Shown: in pieces, positions 4,115 through 5,768 of the stretch
Layout: each line of letters starts with the position of its first letter
Numbering within the stretch: the first letter of the stretch is position 1
Origin: Coprococcus phoceensis
GTDB lineage: Bacteria > Bacillota > Clostridia > Lachnospirales > Lachnospiraceae
Reading direction: 5' to 3'
Assembly (NCBI RefSeq): GCF_900104635.1
Contig: NZ_FNWC01000003.1
Coordinates: 1-5,768 of the forward strand
DNA: 5,768 nucleotides
Notes under the pieces: model-generated
Database searches by the model: none
What the model saw: only the letters and a program-made list of their open reading frames with translations
What the model was told of the DNA's origin: nothing
Position numbers and translations under genes: made by a program

Positions 4115-4120
4115 TATACT
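4092..4120 (+). promoter_or_regulatory. rep promoter
   Basis: A perfect TTGACA (4092-4097), 17 bp and TATACT (4115-4120) form a strong promoter with start near 4127. The leader of about 65 nt contains the second 40-bp repeat, which supplies the rep ribosome site. Overlap with an inverted repeat and flanking direct repeats point to autoregulation by Rep. Confidence 0.82.
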
Positions 4121-4146
4121 TGAGAGAAAAAGGTGCAAAAACCTAT

Positions 4147-4186
4147 TGATAAGATTAGCGGTCAAGGCGAGAGGGAGTGAGGTGTA
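4147..4186 (+). repeat. 40-bp direct repeat, copy 2 (in rep leader)
   Basis: Identical to 4048-4087. It contains the rep ribosome site, GAGG (4179-4182), 11 nt before the ATG. Its GGTGT (4181-4185) can pair with ACACC (4204-4208) inside the rep coding region, putting the start codon in the loop, so rep translation may also be damped. Confidence 0.8.
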
Positions 4187-4193
4187 AAAGACT

Positions 4194-5600
4194 ATGGCAA
4201 AATACACCAAAAGGAGAGATAAAAGAGGGTATGAGTGGAAGTCTGCTTATCGGGAGAAAGAAGCTCTTATGCTGGAGAGGGGATACCCGGAAGTAAGTCC
4301 TCATGATTTCTATCGAGAGTTGTTTCCGACTGGTAGTCTGCAGCAAGAGCCGGGGGACGGAAAAGGTAATATTATAGCGACACAGATTAGACCGTCCGGC
4401 AAAGGAAGAACCCGGCAGTGGGTAATTGATGATAGTCTGAAAATGCTGGATAAGGTCATAGGAGATAGGTTTGGGCTGATACCGCCTATTAGTTTTTACG
4501 GGAAGTCACACACGAAAGAGAACGCTCATGAGCTGTTTGCGGTGGTGGTGGATGTGGATTATGTAGGCAAACAGCAGTTAAAGAACCTGTTGAAGCAGTT
4601 TGGGAATGGTGTGCAGCTTCGTCCGACTTATCTTGTCAGCTCCGGCAAGGGGGTACATCTTTACTATTTCTTGCAGGAGCCGGTTCAGTTGTATCGAAAC
4701 CGGGAAGAAGTGCTTGCGGAGCTGAAAGAAGCCTTTATCCGGCGGCTATGGAATGATACCAGCTCTATCCGTCCGGACAGCCCGGATATAACCGGAATTT
4801 ATCAAGGTTTCCGGTGTGTGGGGAGTCAGTCGAAGCTGGGTGCAGATTTCCCAGTAAAAGCCTATAAGCTGTCAGAGAACCGTTACACGCTGGAGGACAT
4901 AAAAGCCAGCATACCGAGCTGTAAGGTAGACCTTGCTCCGTTGTACGAGAAGCCGAGAAGAAAAAGTACCGTTACGCTGGAAGAAGCAAAGGAGCTGTAC
5001 CCGGAATGGTATGAGAAGCGGATCGTGCAGGGAGAGCCGAAGCAGAAAAGTAAGAAGCAGGGCGGTACGTGGGTATGTAACGAAGCTTTATATGAGTGGT
5101 GGAAACGGAAAATAACCGAGGAAGTGAAAGCCGGAGGGCGTTACTTTTCTATTATGGCGTTGTGCTCTTATGGCTTGAAGTGTGGCATATCCGAGCAGAA
5201 GATACGGAGAGACGCCTATGCGTTCTTGGACCATTTAGAGAGCCTTACCGAGGACGAGGACAACCATTTCAGCCGGGCAGATGTGAAAGACGCTCTCCGG
5301 GCATTGAAAGGGGACAGAAAAAGGTTGTCAACGATAGCAAGCCGGGAATGGATAGAGGACAACACAAAGGTTACGATACCAGCAAATAAGCGAAATTACA
5401 GAAAACAAGAGGCTCATTTATATCTTGCAAGGCGAAAAAAAGAGGATATGAAAGTTATAGGCGAAGTAGTAAAAGAGGGCAGACCAACAGCAGAGCGGAC
5501 AGTCAGAGAATGGCAGGAGAGCCACCCGGCAGGAAAGAAAGCGGACTGCATTCGAGAGACAGGACTTGCAAAGCATACGGTTTATAAGTGGTGGAAGTAG
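4194..5600 (+). CDS. Plasmid replication initiator with PrimPol-like (AEP) core
   Basis: In the 468-aa product, ELFAVVVDVDYVG (113-125) fits the archaeo-eukaryotic primase metal motif hhhDhD, with Asp120 and Asp122. TYLVSSGKGVHLYYF (145-159) fits the second motif, with Ser150, Lys152 and His155. Asp195 or Asp198, in IRPDSPDITG, is a candidate third acidic residue. Residues about 290-375 are helical (FSIMALCSYGLKCGISEQKIRR and FSRADVKDALRAL, each separate), like a primase C-terminal domain. The C-terminus ADCIRETGLAKHTVYKWWK (450-468) is a helix-turn-helix, likely binding the 40-bp repeats. No helicase motifs are present. The protein probably starts replication by priming at the plasmid origin, like other PrimPol-type Rep proteins of small plasmids. 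The assignment is from motifs; a divergent Rep of another type is possible. Its stop lies 7 bp before the antisense RNA promoter. Confidence 0.8.
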   Translation: MAKYTKRRDKRGYEWKSAYREKEALMLERGYPEVSPHDFYRELFPTGSLQQEPGDGKGNIIATQIRPSGKGRTRQWVIDDSLKMLDKVIGDRFGLIPPISFYGKSHTKENAHELFAVVVDVDYVGKQQLKNLLKQFGNGVQLRPTYLVSSGKGVHLYYFLQEPVQLYRNREEVLAELKEAFIRRLWNDTSSIRPDSPDITGIYQGFRCVGSQSKLGADFPVKAYKLSENRYTLEDIKASIPSCKVDLAPLYEKPRRKSTVTLEEAKELYPEWYEKRIVQGEPKQKSKKQGGTWVCNEALYEWWKRKITEEVKAGGRYFSIMALCSYGLKCGISEQKIRRDAYAFLDHLESLTEDEDNHFSRADVKDALRALKGDRKRLSTIASREWIEDNTKVTIPANKRNYRKQEAHLYLARRKKEDMKVIGEVVKEGRPTAERTVREWQESHPAGKKADCIRETGLAKHTVYKWWK

Positions 5601-5607
5601 GGCATAC

Positions 5608-5636
5608 TTGAAATGCCGAAAGGCATATGCTATAAT
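5608..5636 (+). promoter_or_regulatory. Antisense antitoxin RNA promoter
   Basis: TTGAAA (5608-5613), 17 bp and a perfect TATAAT (5631-5636) make this the stronger of the two toxin-antitoxin promoters. Transcription should start near 5643. The spacer contains TGCC-GAAA-GGCA (5614-5625). Confidence 0.85.
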
Positions 5637-5646
5637 GCCAATAGGC

Positions 5647-5675
5647 AAGAAAGACGAAAGTGCTCATTGTGGCAC
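5647..5675. repeat. Direct repeats DRa/DRb, antisense-side copy
   Basis: Blocks at 5647-5659 (13 of 13 identical to 62-74) and 5663-5675 (12 of 13 identical to 80-92), separated here by 3 nt instead of 5. The unequal spacer leaves a central bulge in the RNA duplex. Only the pairing blocks are conserved; sequence between and around them is not. Confidence 0.8.
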
Positions 5676-5677
5676 GC

Positions 5678-5711
5678 AAAAAGCCCCGGAGTTGCGACCT
5701 CCGGGGCTTTT
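5678..5711. terminator. Bidirectional terminator shared by toxin mRNA and antisense RNA
   Basis: GCCCCGGAG (5683-5691), loop TTGCGAC, and CTCCGGGGC (5699-5707) form a perfect 9-bp GC-rich stem, with AAAAA before and TTTT after. It works in either direction. In the plus sense it ends the antisense RNA and backs up termination of rep mRNA; in the minus sense it would end the toxin mRNA of a circular molecule. Confidence 0.9.
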
Positions 5712-5728
5712 CTATTCCGTTGTGGCAA

Positions 5729-5755
5729 GGTGGCTTATGCCTTAGGCTGGCTACC
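5729..5755. repeat. Hairpin in the toxin mRNA 3' region
   Basis: GGTGGC (5729-5734) pairs with GCTACC (5750-5755) with one G-T pair, and inside it GCC-TTA-GGC (5739-5747) forms a second short stem. In a circle this lies between the toxin stop codon and the shared terminator, so it is part of the toxin mRNA 3' untranslated region. Confidence 0.45.
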
Positions 5756-5760
5756 GCCTA

Positions 5761-5768
5761 TTTATCTC
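5761..5768. repeat. 8-bp terminal repeat identical to bases 1-8
   Basis: TTTATCTC ends the window and also begins it. Joining the ends through this repeat gives the toxin gene an in-frame TAG directly after Lys28 and puts it convergent with the antisense RNA. This favours a circular molecule of 5760 bp with a short sequencing or assembly overlap; a true tandem duplication (5768 bp) is also possible. Confidence 0.6.

Larger units (their letters stand above)
5643..5711 (+). ncRNA. Antisense RNA antitoxin (RNA II-like, about 69 nt)
   Basis: The RNA is bounded by the promoter above and the terminator at 5678-5711, giving about 65-70 nt with no ORF of note. It carries AAGAAAGACGAAA (5647-5659) and CTCATTGTGGCAC (5663-5675), both complementary to the toxin mRNA at codons 1-8 and just upstream, so it should block toxin translation by pairing across the start codon. 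GTGC (5660-5663) and GCAC (5672-5675) can close a small stem presenting the second block. In a circle its terminator is also fully complementary to the toxin mRNA 3' end. Size, two repeat blocks and convergent terminator match RNA II of pAD1 par. The start site is estimated from the promoter. Confidence 0.78.

Noticed and set aside
4048..4186. CRISPR array
   Set aside because: Only two repeats of 40 bp with a 59-bp gap that contains a promoter, and no cas genes; they are rep-region repeats.
5418..5648. 76-aa minus-strand open frame overlapping the rep end
   Set aside because: It is antisense to the rep helix-turn-helix coding region and starts inside the antisense RNA region, with no recognisable features.
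5601..5675. Decayed second copy of the toxin gene on the minus strand
   Set aside because: Minus-strand ATGAGCAC.. resembles the toxin start, but the frame is shifted by 2 bases and nothing downstream matches. Conservation is limited to the two pairing blocks and comes with a plus-strand promoter and terminator, so an antisense RNA explains it better.

Overview
The window looks like a complete or near-complete small mobilisable plasmid from a gut-type Firmicute (Clostridia, perhaps Lachnospiraceae). This rests on the protein families, strong AGGAGG-type ribosome sites, SigA-type promoters with 17-bp spacers and moderate-to-low GC. The first and last 8 bases are identical (TTTATCTC). One functional unit, a type I toxin-antitoxin locus, is split exactly across the two ends, so the molecule is probably a circle of about 5.76 kb. 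The species cannot be read from the sequence.

Layout. (1) 1-161, minus strand: a 28-residue membrane toxin ending in ..KWLDGDK, with its own promoter and a leader hairpin that masks its ribosome site. Its antisense RNA, on the plus strand at the far end (5608-5711), ends at a bidirectional terminator that the toxin mRNA would also reach in a circle. The layout matches the par/Fst locus of pAD1. (2) 200-253: a bidirectional terminator insulating that locus. (3) 254-698: noncoding, rich in inverted repeats, with a strong promoter inside an 11-bp inverted repeat and a candidate oriT. (4) 699-2511: a mobilisation operon of a 53-aa unknown protein, a MobC-like accessory protein, a MOBP-type relaxase, and a coiled-coil membrane-anchored protein whose first 317 bp are overprinted on the relaxase gene, as mbeB/mbeD lie within mbeA in ColE1. 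(5) 2512-4005: an AT-richer cargo module holding a NimA-like flavin-binding protein and a PnuC-family transporter. Each is preceded by a near-identical leader with a 12-codon upstream ORF and an overlapping intrinsic terminator. (6) 4006-5600: the replicon, with two 40-bp direct repeats around a near-consensus promoter and a 468-aa initiator that looks like an archaeo-eukaryotic primase (PrimPol).

How the parts work together (inference). The Rep protein copies the plasmid and probably controls its own promoter through the repeats and inverted repeat. The mob operon lets the plasmid be transferred by a conjugative element in the same cell. The toxin with its unstable antisense RNA kills or arrests cells that lose the plasmid. 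The cargo genes appear switched on when ribosomes load or stall on the leader peptides, which suggests a response to translation stress or ribosome-targeting drugs.

The most notable items are the par-like type I toxin-antitoxin locus hidden by the ends, the duplicated leader-peptide attenuators with compensatory base changes, and the overprinted mobilisation gene.
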